A stretch of 64,000 nucleotides of DNA from assembly GCF_011386835.1 (NCBI RefSeq), contig NC_088809.1, positions 248,001-312,000 of the forward strand. Direction: 5' to 3'. Under the pieces are notes generated by a model that did not search any database, was not told the origin of the DNA, and saw only the letters and a list, made by a program, of their open reading frames with translations. Below, in pieces: positions 41,001-45,255 of the stretch; the first letter of the stretch is position 1; each line of letters starts with the position of its first letter. A program made the position numbers and the translations under genes. This DNA comes from Chrysemys picta bellii. Lineage: Eukaryota; Chordata; Testudines; Emydidae.

Positions 41001-44000
41001 ATAAACTGAAGAAATGGTCTGAAGAAAATAGGATGAAATTCAATAAGGACAAATGCAAAGTACTCCACTTAGGAAGGAACAATGAGTTGCACACATACGA
41101 TATAGGAAATGACTGCCTGGGAAGGAGTACATGGAAAGGGATCTAGGGGTTATTGTGAATCACAAGCTAAATGAGTCAACAGTGTAACTGTTGCAAAAAA
41201 AAAAAAAGAAAATGTCATTCTGGGATGCATTAGCAGGAGCGTTGTAAGCAAGACACAAGAATTCTTCCACTCTACTCCATATTGATTAGGCCTCAACTGG
41301 AGAGTTGTGTCCAGTTCTGGGCACCACATTTCAGGAAAGCTGTGGACAAAAGTCCAGAGGAGAGCAAAACAAAATTATGAAAAGGTCTAGAACACATGAC
41401 CTATGAGGAAAGATTGAAAAAAACCTACTTCTATGATTTTATGGTGCTACACAAAGCTCAAGCAATGGGTCTGTGGGTCACATGGCAACTTCACAGAGTT
41501 CTTATGACAAACATGAAAAAGCCAGAACATCCCCTTTCACAGCACTTTTATATGAACTTTGTAGTAGCTTCCAGGTCAGGCAGAGAGGAAGGAATAAGAG
41601 AGGAAGATCCTGCTCTAGTGAAACTTTTACTGAGGATTATACACACTAACTTCATGGCACCCATTTGCATCCCTTCCTACCCATATCAACTCGCCACCAC
41701 CAAAACATCCTGATCTATAATGCTCTGCTGTACCTTTTGATTACTGGCCTCCAAGCATTGCTCTATTCCCCTCTAGACATCAATGCCCTTTCAACCCAAA
41801 CACTGTTGCATCACACTTCATTATAACTACTGCCCTATGCCCTTTCCCATATCGACATCACTAACCTCCTAGCTGGACACTGCTCCAATTCTCCAGCCCT
41901 ACACAATGATCTAACACCATTATGCCCTTCAGAGATAGCAATACATTCCATAATAAAACCAGCAGTATAGCACACCTTCCAGTGGATATGAAAAGCGCTT
42001 CTACATCTCCTTTCTTCTCATGGAGAACATCAAACAACATCCTGACAAGCATTAGATTAGTCAGTATCAGTTTAGTCACTGCTATGAATAGCCTTTTACA
42101 TCGTACCTCTGGGAATCCCGCCCTGTGTGTCTATTGGTGGGGACATGCCTGCTGTCACTCGACTTGCCCCTCTGCAAGAAGAATCCCCAAACCAAACCTC
42201 TAGAGCTCAGTCTTCAGATGTCCAGTTCATACGCATGGGGAGGGATTAGGAAGGCACTACCAGGATTCAGCACACCTTCACTTAAGTGCCCACTTTGGTC
42301 TCAGAGGTCCTATCTACACAAGAAAAATCAGTATCCAAATTACAATAAATGCCACCAATACTGCAGATGTATTAATGATAGCAAAAAAGTAAGCTCTAGT
42401 GTAGATGAGACTCAAGTGGTTTTATCACCATATCACAAAATCTGTTCTGAGCCGTGTTAGAATGATGGTTAGAACACCAAGGGCCTATTTATGCTGTTGC
42501 TCCCAACAGTGGGCCTGCACTGGGGCTAAAGCAATAGTGGGAGAATTAAAAGAAAAATAGGAAGATAGGAATTGCCTTTCTAGATCAGACCTGGATCCTA
42601 TCCAATCCAGTATCCTGCCTCAGACAGTGGCCAGTAACAGATGCCTCAGGGGAAGATGCAAGATGGCTAATATTATACAGATGATGGATAATCTGCCCCC
42701 ACATTAGGTCTCCTCCAAATCCCTAATAGTTAGGGATTGGTGTAAAATCAGAACTATGAAGTTTTTAATACCACTTTCAACATCTGTTAGCATTAAATGA
42801 CAACTTTGAATATTCTTATCCATGTAAATGTCCAATCACTTTTTCAATCTTGCTATGTTCTTGTCTTCAAAAACTTCCTGTGGCAATGAGTGCCACAATC
42901 TAATTATGTATTGCATGAAAAAGTATTTCCTTAGATCAATTTTGTATTTGCCACCTTTTAATTTAATTGACCGTCGCCTTTTTCTTGTGTTATGAAATAG
43001 GGAGAAAAGAAGTTCCCAACAGCCATTAATTATGTTATATATTTTTGTCATGCCTCCTCTTATTTGTCTCCTTTCTAAGGTAACAATCCTAGTCTTTTCA
43101 ATCTCTCTTCAAATGCAAGTTTTCCAGGACCTTGATCATTTTCACCAACTTTCTCTGAACCGCCTCTAATTCTGCACTACTGAGAATAGACTGAGTTTGG
43201 CTGGCTGCTGCTTCTCCAATACAAATGCTAATTTTAAACATAAGAACAGCCCTACTGGATCAGCCCAGTTGCCCATCTATCTTGCCCAATATCCTGGCTT
43301 CTGACCATGGCTAGTACCATATGCTTCTGAGGGAATAAACAGAATCGAGCTATTTTGAGTAATCCATTCCTTGTCATCCAGTCCCAGCTTCTGGCAGTTG
43401 GAGGTTTAGTGGCATCCACATAACTCATCATCTTGGCTAATAGCCAATGATAGACCAACCTATCCTCCATTAACATATCTCATTCTTTTTTTAACTCAGT
43501 TATATTTTTGGCCTTCCCAACATCCCATGGCAACGAGCTCCACAGATTGACTGTGCGTTGTGTGAAGTAGTATTTCCCTTTGTTTGTTTTTAAAAGGATG
43601 CCTATTAATTTTCATCACATTCCCTCTCTCCTCCATCACCGCTGCCTCCGCCAGCTTCTCCTCTCCCACAGACTGTGCAGGGAGAGTCTGACAGGAGGCA
43701 AGCTGCAGAGATTGTCAGTGGGGAATTGTATTAATTGCCCATGCCACAGACTGTGTACTGTGCTTGAACTATCCCATCTAGGTACCTAGAGCAGTGGTTC
43801 TCAACCAGGGGTACGTGTACCCCTGGGAGTACGCAGAGGTCTTCCGGGGGCTACATCAACTCAACTAGATCAGTGGTTCTCAAACTTCTGTATTGGTGAC
43901 CCCTTTCAAACAGCAAGTCTATGAGTGCAACCCCCTATAATAATTAAAAACAATTTTTTTTTTATTTAACACTATAAATGAGGTGAAGCAAGGTTTGGAG

Positions 44001-45148
44001 TGGAGGCTGACAGCTCACGACCCCCCCAAGTAATAACCTTGCGACTTCCGGAGGGGTCACGACCGCTAGTTTGAGAACCCCTGATCTAGATACTTGCCTA
44101 GTTGCACAATAGGCTACATGAAAAGCATTACCAAAGTCAGTACAAACTAAAATTTCATATAAAGACTTGTTTATACTGTTCTATATACCACACACTGAAA
44201 TTTAAATACAATATTTATATTCCAATTGATTTATTTTATAATTATGTGGATAAAATAAGAAAGTAAGCAATTTTTCAGTAATAGTGTCCTGTGATAGTTT
44301 TGTATTTTTATGTCAGATTTTGTAAGCAAGTAGATTTTAACTGAGGTGAAACTTGGGCATATGCAAGACAAATCAGACTTCTGAAAGGGCTACAGTAGTC
44401 TGGAAAGGTTGAGAGCCACTGACCTGGAGCATTTTAACATAGTCCTGCAGCGTCCACAAGGGGCAGTTCAAGTGCCACACAGCCTGTGGCTTTGGTGGTG
44501 AATCCAGCAGTGCCCCAACCCATTCAAAACCACTCTGACTTGCCTCCTATCAGAATCTCATTGCACAGTATGCACTTGTGCCATGGGGGTTGTGAAGAAT
44601 GCACCAGGTGCACCCCTCCCTCCCCATGCTATTTGCTGTGTTCGTAAGACCCGAGTGGTGAGCGACACACACACTTTATATACATTACATGTGTGTGAGA
44701 TTGTAAAATTACCCAATTTATGCCCAAATTAGTAATTTCATAATTACATCTAAAAAAAAAACAATCAGAAGAATTACTGAAAGTTAGCAAGGGTTGGCAT
44801 CTCTGTGACATCACACAAAAAGAACCCCAGAACATGATGCATATGCCCTTCCCAGAACCCCAGCACATTCCTGTCTCAGTCTTTTCCCACCCTCTGTACC
44901 CCCACATACACCCACCTCCTTAAAATATAAGCCCCCAACCTGCCTTGCTTTTCTTCTCCCCATCTCAAGCACTCACACTTAACTTTCCAAGAAGGAGTTT
45001 TCCATTTGAAATTGTGTGTGAGAAACACAGGGACTTCCTGCTGAAACTCTGAAGAATTCTCTCCATTCCTCTCAGGCTGGACACACATTAGAAAGACTGC
45101 AGAAGAACACAGCAGTTAAACAAATCTTACCGCAGCCCTGAACTTCAT
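1976..45148 (-). CDS. MYO1C: MYO1C, unconventional myosin Ic / nuclear myosin I, N-terminal half (14 exons)
   Basis: Single-headed class I myosin: an actin-activated ATPase motor that links membranes (through a C-terminal TH1 tail) or nuclear complexes to actin. Fourteen minus-strand exons join in phase to about 505 residues: leader 1-16, common start Met17, P-loop GESGAGKT at 121-128, switch [10 protein letters not shown] at 173-181, switch II DIYGFE at 402-407, then the relay helix. Residues such as [16 protein letters not shown] and [20 protein letters not shown] fit MYO1C better than its paralogue MYO1H. Vertebrate MYO1C proteins are about 1030-1060 residues, so the remaining motor, IQ motifs and tail lie left of base 1. 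No stop or frameshift is present in any exon and all junctions are GT-AG, so the gene looks functional. Introns are swollen by transposons; the longest, intron 1, is about 16.8 kb. Confidence 0.96.
2311..2596. mobile_element. Miniature TIR transposon, copy M2
   Basis: Starts aggtctggtctatactac and ends gtagtgtagatgtaccct. It contains two strong internal palindromes, around cgatttatcgcgtccc / gggacgcgacaatcg and around agctacg(ctattc)acgtagct. Same family as M1, M3 and M4. Non-coding. Confidence 0.8.
2597..3560. other. Intron 13, no recognised feature
   Basis: A/T-rich intronic sequence with only short chance open frames. No exon, SINE or TIR identified. Confidence 0.4.
3570..5450 (-). mobile_element. 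DIRS-like retrotransposon gag fragment in intron 13
   Basis: Read on the minus strand, 4363-4010 is open. It gives an acidic stretch, then [20 protein letters not shown], then LLDF and ALPVPINE-like text, the gag-like protein of turtle DIRS elements. Lower down, decayed text ([16 protein letters not shown] near 3730, then [16 protein letters not shown] near 3610) continues the same protein. Frame 5157-4825 is probably the upstream Ser/Pro-rich part. No RT, recombinase or terminal repeat was found, so it is a gag-only remnant broken by stops. Confidence 0.65.
5828..6058 (-). pseudogene. hAT (ZBED-type) transposase remnant, pre-dimerisation segment, inverted
   Basis: The minus-strand frame reads [20 protein letters not shown], then a run resembling [16 protein letters not shown], then [12 protein letters not shown]. 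This is the region just before the C-terminal dimerisation domain of hAT transposases. Its continuation lies next door on the opposite strand, so the two halves have been inverted relative to each other. Confidence 0.75.
6109..6318 (+). pseudogene. hAT transposase dimerisation domain (hATC) remnant
   Basis: The plus strand reads [20 protein letters not shown], a stop at 6172-6174, then [17 protein letters not shown] and LSDWLNKK to a natural stop at 6316-6318. This is the hATC signature (W-x, LA-LA, PATxVPCERLFS, INxKR, LSPxNV, LxxL). The first conserved Arg of the ERLFS core is Cys here and there is an internal stop, so it is dead. Confidence 0.8.
6319..6596 (+). mobile_element. 3' untranslated part of the hAT element
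   Basis: An A/T-rich tail directly follows the hATC stop, with gagattgcactactgtac and gcaaatatttgtaata. It looks like the transposon's 3' UTR. The terminal inverted repeat was not found; the true end is uncertain. Confidence 0.5.
6600..7168. other. Intron 13, no recognised feature
   Basis: Low-complexity patches and chance frames only, up to the exon 13 donor. Confidence 0.4.
7169..7249 (-). CDS. MYO1C: MYO1C exon 13
   Basis: 81 bases, phase 0, encode residues 449-475: [20 protein letters not shown] then KGIISIL. Acceptor ggcag, donor GTGAGT. Confidence 0.96.
7250..8882. other. Intron 12, no recognised feature
   Basis: About 1.6 kb of A/T-rich intronic DNA. A short poly-T is at 7447-7464. 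No myosin exon is expected here because exons 12 and 13 join in phase. Confidence 0.45.
8883..8988 (-). CDS. MYO1C: MYO1C exon 12: relay helix
   Basis: 106 bases encode the end of Ser413 to Ala448. The sequence runs [17 protein letters not shown] and on to [13 protein letters not shown], the relay helix. Acceptor ttacag, donor GTAAGA. Confidence 0.96.
9231..9420. mobile_element. Miniature TIR transposon, copy M7, in intron 11
   Basis: Left end agggcctatctacacta and right end tgtcgtgtagataggct form an inverted pair about 190 bp apart. Contains a short cccata repeat near 9355-9370. Same style as M1-M4. Confidence 0.65.
9421..9762. other. Intron 11 remainder, no recognised feature
   Basis: Between M7 and the exon 11 donor. 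Nothing identified. Confidence 0.4.
9763..9845 (-). CDS. MYO1C: MYO1C exon 11: switch II exon
   Basis: 83 bases encode residues 386-412 plus two bases of Ser413. After [16 protein letters not shown] comes switch II DIYGFE (402-407). Acceptor ttacag; the donor GTTTGT is the weakest of the set. Easily missed because its flanks close quickly in frame. Confidence 0.93.
10127..10246 (-). CDS. MYO1C: MYO1C exon 10
   Basis: 120 bases, phase 0, encode residues 346-385. They include [20 protein letters not shown] and [16 protein letters not shown], the helix region typical of all myosin motors. Acceptor tacag, donor GTAAAT. Confidence 0.96.
10539..10610 (-). CDS. MYO1C: MYO1C exon 9
   Basis: 72 bases, phase 0, encode residues 322-345: [13 protein letters not shown] followed by [11 protein letters not shown]. 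Acceptor ttgcag, donor GTGAGA. Confidence 0.94.
10884..11062. repeat. DIRS inverted terminal repeat, left arm
   Basis: Matches the complement of 14917-15096 through ordered blocks, for example gagacttttgccttagc and atcggtatatcaggc. Divergence between the arms is visible, so the insertion is not recent. Confidence 0.85.
11041..11589 (-). pseudogene. DIRS RT thumb / RNase H fragment
   Basis: [20 protein letters not shown] and the [14 protein letters not shown] block precede [13 protein letters not shown], the RNase H start (usually TDAS-GWGA), then [13 protein letters not shown]. The frame runs straight into the left terminal repeat at 11062, so no recombinase or methyltransferase follows. Confidence 0.8.
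11710..11988 (-). pseudogene. DIRS reverse transcriptase fragment with YLDD
   Basis: Contains RT motif A ([12 protein letters not shown]), the [18 protein letters not shown] block and motif C YLDD at the end of the frame. The catalytic aspartates are present. The frame closes just after YLDD, so it is truncated by a stop or shift. Confidence 0.88.
12924..13358 (-). pseudogene. DIRS gag-like protein, conserved middle domain
   Basis: Reads [47 protein letters not shown] and [15 protein letters not shown]. This is the conserved capsid-like region of turtle DIRS elements, equivalent to the fragment at 4010-4363. It stays open for 144 codons. Confidence 0.8.
14005..14722 (-). pseudogene. DIRS gag-like protein, zinc-knuckle-like N-terminal part
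   Basis: Met at 14722 starts a frame with the Cys/His cluster [11 protein letters not shown], then [16 protein letters not shown] and [10 protein letters not shown], typical of the DIRS gag start. The frame closes at 14513; similarity continues in the overlapping frame 14541-14005, rich in Pro and Ser. The frame change shows decay. Confidence 0.75.
14917..15096. repeat. DIRS inverted terminal repeat, right arm
   Basis: The complement of this arm begins gttcttctttgag and contains gagacttttgccttagc and atcggtatatcaggc, pairing with 10884-11062. It marks the 5' side of the minus-strand element. Confidence 0.85.
15097..16514. other. Intron 8, dispersed-repeat debris
   Basis: 15100-15560 is pyrimidine-rich, with ctcctcccttcttctcctcc, and looks like an old repeat. 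15660-15740 carries the taagctctttgggg repeat. The remainder up to exon 8 shows nothing recognisable. Confidence 0.4.
16515..16628 (-). CDS. MYO1C: MYO1C exon 8
   Basis: 114 bases, phase 0, encode residues 284-321, from [15 protein letters not shown] to NQIKYLAR. The NAQVTTENQ stretch is typical of MYO1C; MYO1H differs here. Acceptor actag, donor GTGAGT. The intron that follows is about 5.9 kb and contains the DIRS element. Confidence 0.96.
16850..16948 (-). CDS. MYO1C: MYO1C exon 7
   Basis: 99 bases, phase 0, encode residues 251-283, starting [15 protein letters not shown] and ending DNEVE. Acceptor tttag, donor GTAAGA. Confidence 0.95.
17314..17493 (-). CDS. MYO1C: MYO1C exon 6: upper 50-kDa domain
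   Basis: 180 bases, phase 0, encode residues 191-250. They include [18 protein letters not shown] and the conserved [14 protein letters not shown]. Acceptor gtttag, donor GTGTGA. Confidence 0.96.
17715..17885 (-). mobile_element. CR1-type LINE fragment
   Basis: The minus strand reads a decayed [21 protein letters not shown] RT C-terminal text. It ends where the solo LTR's target site begins. Confidence 0.5.
17896..19044 (+). mobile_element. Solo LTR of an LTR retroelement, with CCATG target duplication
   Basis: 1,149 bp, starting TGTGACG and ending CGTCACA. It is flanked on both sides by the exact pentamer CCATG (17891-17895 and 19045-19049). A TATA box (TATATAAA, 18357-18364) gives a plus-strand promoter, antisense to MYO1C. 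No internal gag-pol is present, so it arose by recombination between two LTRs. It sits in intron 5. Whether the parent was an endogenous retrovirus or a Gypsy element cannot be told from the LTR alone. Confidence 0.85.
19050..20170. other. Intron 5; A/T-rich, then G-poor stretch
   Basis: 19050-19840 is ordinary A/T-rich DNA. From about 19855 the plus strand becomes rich in C, A and T with few G, continuing to about 20340. No exon found. Confidence 0.5.
20165..20480. repeat. Imperfect inverted repeat with strand-asymmetric arms
   Basis: The left arm near 20170-20212 (cttaccttaccactgccac) pairs with the complement of 20415-20460 (gtggtagtggtaaggtgag). The left side is poor in G, the right side rich in G and T. 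It could be an eroded TIR or foldback element. Confidence 0.5.
20784..20864 (-). CDS. MYO1C: MYO1C exon 5: switch I exon
   Basis: 81 bases, phase 0, encode residues 164-190, beginning [18 protein letters not shown]. This holds switch I (NDNSSRFGK, 173-181), which coordinates the ATP gamma-phosphate. Acceptor atttag, donor GTGAAA. Confidence 0.96.
20988..21218. mobile_element. Miniature TIR transposon, copy M5, in intron 4
   Basis: Left gtttgtctacccctgag and right ctctagggtagatatagcc are an imperfect inverted pair. An inner palindrome at 21054-21080 (gtcggcgggagagcttctcc, then cgccaacat) folds back. Non-coding. Confidence 0.65.
21663..21861 (-). CDS. MYO1C: MYO1C exon 4: P-loop exon
   Basis: 199 bases encode the end of Leu97 through Glu163. 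It contains the ATP-binding P-loop GESGAGKT (121-128) followed by [15 protein letters not shown]. Acceptor ccttag, donor GTAATT. All nucleotide-binding residues are intact. Confidence 0.97.
21862..22792. other. Intron 3 upstream part, no recognised feature
   Basis: A/T-rich, no exon or repeat recognised before the hAT-like element. Confidence 0.4.
22801..24465. mobile_element. hAT-like TIR element with internal minisatellite, copy 2, exact 8-bp target duplication
   Basis: Perfect 13-bp inverted ends (TAGGGTTACCATA, 22801-22813; complement 24453-24465), flanked by identical octamers ATATACAT at 22793-22800 and 24466-24473. Eight-base duplications and (C/T)AGGG ends fit hAT elements. Subterminal GTCCGG repeats are shared with copy 1 at 286. 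The GC-rich core carries a 34-bp minisatellite. Long open frames in all registers on both strands are composition artefacts. No transposase is encoded, so mobility would need one in trans. Confidence 0.92.
23425..24062. repeat. 34-bp G-rich minisatellite, about 17 copies
   Basis: The unit is cacagaggctgcagggcgag followed by tggggaacaggggg (34 bp in all). Copies 5' carry gcaagt, the middle ones gcgagt with cagagg, and the last six or so gcgagt with caggggc. Because 34 is not a multiple of three, each frame has a 34-residue period, which makes the artefactual proteins look repetitive. The plus strand has several G-runs per unit and could form quadruplexes. Confidence 0.93.
24474..25860. other. 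Intron 3, no recognised feature
   Basis: A/T-rich, with chance frames only; a short (ca)n at 25748-25760. Confidence 0.4.
25868..26210 (+). mobile_element. CR1 LINE 3' end
   Basis: Frame 25856-26128 reads [20 protein letters not shown] and [20 protein letters not shown], the C-terminus of CR1 ORF2. It is followed by the CR1 tail (gatgacctctcgaggaccc) and terminal octamers (aatctatg). 5' truncated. Confidence 0.9.
26211..26498. mobile_element. Miniature TIR transposon, copy M3, inserted in a CR1 tail
   Basis: Starts CTAAGGCCTGGTCCACACTA and ends gtatagacgtacc. It contains two palindromes: agctacgtgaataacgtagct, split as agctacgt / acgtagct, and tttatcgcgtc / gacgcgataaa. CTATGAAT is present at both sides (26203-26210 and 26499-26506), either a target duplication or a by-product of the CR1 octamer tail. 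Confidence 0.85.
26810..26925 (-). CDS. MYO1C: MYO1C exon 3: motor, SH3-like to first helices
   Basis: 116 bases encode residues 59-96 plus two bases of Leu97. It starts [16 protein letters not shown] and ends YEVSPH. Acceptor ttcag, donor GTGAGT. The VNPY motif is a myosin motor landmark just upstream of the P-loop. Confidence 0.95.
27177..27767. mobile_element. Miniature TIR transposon, copy M4 (outer), interrupted by an inverted copy
   Basis: The outer copy runs TTAGGCCTGGTCC (27177) to cttcgaacta (27212), then resumes gatacgcaacttcagc at 27503 and ends gacgtaccctcag (27767). Compared with M3 the split is clean. The middle belongs to a second copy in reverse orientation. Confidence 0.85.
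27213..27502. mobile_element. Inner inverted miniature transposon nested in M4
   Basis: Begins aagggtacgtctatact and ends agtgtggaccaggcctt, the complement of the M3/M4 order. It contains the same two palindromes. The junction retains ta/tta bases, in line with a short TA or TWA target, but an exact duplication cannot be shown. Confidence 0.85.
28198..28353 (-). CDS. MYO1C: MYO1C exon 2: common start Met and motor N-terminus
   Basis: 156 bases encode residues 7-58. The acceptor tgcag lies before 28353 (a second AG seven bases in is a less likely alternative) and the donor is GTGAGT after NLIY. The ATG at 28323-28321 begins [11 protein letters not shown], the start of the short cytoplasmic isoform. 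The ten codons upstream of it ([10 protein letters not shown]) are open and conserved, so this exon serves both the leader isoform and a transcript with a non-coding first exon. Confidence 0.95.
28354..29084. other. Start of intron 1, no recognised feature
   Basis: A/T-rich with A-runs at 28740-28752. Nothing coding. Confidence 0.4.
29085..29118 (-). mobile_element. CR1 LINE tail fragment
   Basis: agaatatcaaggttggaagg is the complement-side signature of a CR1 3' end. It is cut by the GC-rich element that follows. Confidence 0.6.
29119..29747 (-). mobile_element. GC-rich element ending 'gtttgcccacccctg'
   Basis: The right end read on the minus strand is caggggtgggcaaactacgg, a terminus seen in hAT-like non-autonomous elements. 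A second shorter piece with the same end is at 57001-57101. The core is C-rich with long artefactual frames. The left end is not paired, so the copy may be truncated. Confidence 0.6.
29880..29960 (-). mobile_element. CR1 LINE tail fragment
   Basis: gagctggaagggactgcaag then aggtcatctcatccagccc is a CR1 3' tail in reverse orientation. Confidence 0.65.
30224..30400 (+). mobile_element. Cry-type tRNA-derived SINE
   Basis: The tRNA-like head ggggagagggatagctcagt carries an A box (tagctcagtgg) and a B box-like ggttgagagttcaaccc. It is followed by gagggggccacttagggatc and the CR1/LINE-like tail ggactcgatgacctttt. This layout is the tortoise polymerase III SINE family and is the best taxonomic marker in the window. 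It is not a functional tRNA. Confidence 0.9.
30425..30605 (+). mobile_element. CR1 LINE 3' tail
   Basis: ttgagtgcaattaagc-like start, ttggatgtttttctaaag, then gatgatcatatggtcccttt and ggaatctatgaa: the end of a CR1-type LINE. 5' truncated. Confidence 0.75.
31040..31330 (+). mobile_element. CR1 LINE 3' tail
   Basis: agacaaattcagacaggaaa, then aaccactggaacaatttatc, then acagaaggtcagactaga. The same 3' module occurs at 30425 and 34255. Confidence 0.75.
31331..34254. other. Intron 1, repeat debris
   Basis: A poly-T is at 32060-32072. 32940-33060 holds the ctctttgggg / aatggggccc / aataaacat repeat. 33165-33270 resembles an eroded miniature TIR element (tccatttacacac and ctagtgtggatgaag). No exon found. 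Confidence 0.4.
34255..34570 (+). mobile_element. CR1 LINE 3' tail
   Basis: ttcagactagaaataaggtg, then gtggtagatgctccatcagt, then tgtgttatacaggaggtcac. A diverged copy. Confidence 0.75.
34571..36780. other. Intron 1, no recognised feature
   Basis: About 2.2 kb of A/T-rich DNA with chance frames only. Confidence 0.4.
36788..36930 (-). repeat. MIR-like CORE-SINE fragment
   Basis: tctgtaaggtgggagagtgc and cccatttttacagatgagga are the ancient MIR/CORE-SINE module. Old and diverged. Confidence 0.6.
37007..38373. mobile_element. 1.37-kb GC-rich TIR element with exact 7-bp flanks
   Basis: GGGGATTCTGCA (37007-37018) and its complement (38362-38373) are perfect 12-bp ends; the inner ends share aaattctg text. 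Identical TCAGGAA heptamers flank it at 37000-37006 and 38374-38380, consistent with a hAT-like 7-8 bp duplication. The core is purine/pyrimidine-skewed with long frames on both strands that are artefacts. Non-autonomous. Confidence 0.85.
38382..38890. repeat. GC-rich repeat with 19-nt poly-C
   Basis: Continues GC-rich beyond the TIR element and contains an uninterrupted C19 run at 38742-38760. It ends at cacaaaaaattaatccaacc. Probably part of another mobile element; ends not defined. Confidence 0.5.
38985..39092 (+). mobile_element. CR1 LINE 3' tail with terminal octamers
   Basis: gggatgatttagctgggaat, ggactagacgacctcttgag, ending attctatgattctatg, the classical CR1 8-bp tail repeat. Confidence 0.92.
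39093..40790. other. Intron 1, no recognised feature
   Basis: A/T-rich 1.7 kb, nothing recognised. Confidence 0.4.
40795..41440 (+). mobile_element. CR1 LINE fragment with RT motif region, decayed
   Basis: Frame 40904-41146 reads [12 protein letters not shown], where the catalytic FADD is FADN, followed by [20 protein letters not shown]. Later text (aactggagagttgtgtccag and accacatttcagg) is the RT C-terminal and connection part. A poly-A run at 41196-41207 interrupts it. Confidence 0.85.
41441..42540. other. Intron 1, no recognised feature
   Basis: Chance frames only. Near 42286-42430 a cctatctacacaag / agtgtagatgag pair may be another eroded miniature TIR element. Confidence 0.35.
42545..43115 (-). 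mobile_element. CR1-type LINE 3' part, reverse orientation
   Basis: The minus frame 43051-42836 reads [20 protein letters not shown] and LWHSLPQEV, the LINE ORF2 C-terminus. Its 3' UTR lies at 42560-42680 (cagacagtggccagtaacag). Confidence 0.8.
43236..43615 (-). mobile_element. CR1-type LINE 3' part, second copy, reverse orientation
   Basis: Starts (reverse) at cataagaacagccctactgg, the complement of the common gttcttatg end. It continues to acagattgactgtgcgttgt, the complement of a C-terminal coding part. It lies next to the copy at 42545, same orientation. Confidence 0.75.
43792..44421. mobile_element. hAT-like element (outer) with near-perfect 8-bp duplication
   Basis: CAGTGGTTCTCAACC at 43792 and GGTTGAGAGCCACTG ending 44421 form the inverted ends. 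The flanks acctagag and acctggag match at seven of eight bases. Non-coding A/T-rich body. A second hAT-like element is inserted inside. Confidence 0.88.
43871..44083. mobile_element. hAT-like element (inner), nested, near-perfect 8-bp duplication
   Basis: CAGTGGTTCTCAAACTTC to GTTTGAGAACCCCTG. The flanks aactagat and atctagat match at seven of eight. It interrupts the outer element cleanly, between ctacatcaactcaactagat and acttgcc. Same family as 57634. Confidence 0.88.
44430..45130. other. Intron 1 immediately downstream of the leader exon
   Basis: A/T- and C-rich with chance frames. No exon other than exon 1 recognised. Confidence 0.45.
45131..45148 (-). CDS. MYO1C: MYO1C exon 1: nuclear-isoform leader with start codon
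   Basis: The ATG at 45148-45146 is followed by five codons (MKFRAA in all) and a GTAAGA donor at 45130. Spliced to exon 2 it gives [16 protein letters not shown] before the common Met. As I recall it, mammalian nuclear myosin I also has a 16-residue extension, ending in GSDGVRVT, so length, phase and sequence agree. A purine at -3 supports initiation. The exon is too short to be found by length alone; the call rests on the phase and motif match. A transcript would settle it. Confidence 0.82.
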
Positions 45149-45255
45149 TTCTGATCCTTTTCAGCTCACAAGGCACTTTCAGAGAGTCAGTTACGCTGTC
45201 TCAAAGCAAGAAATCGGAGGACAACTCTCTTCAATCAGCTGCCTTTTTTATTTTT
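45149..45255 (-). promoter_or_regulatory. Probable 5' UTR and core promoter of the MYO1C nuclear-isoform transcript
   Basis: About 95 bases upstream of the exon 1 ATG (minus strand) is an A/T-rich TATA-like stretch, AAAAATAAAAAAGGC at 45255-45241. It would place a start site near 45215 and leave a 5' UTR of roughly 65 bases. The region is not a CpG island. The position is inference; no initiator motif was proved. Confidence 0.35.
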
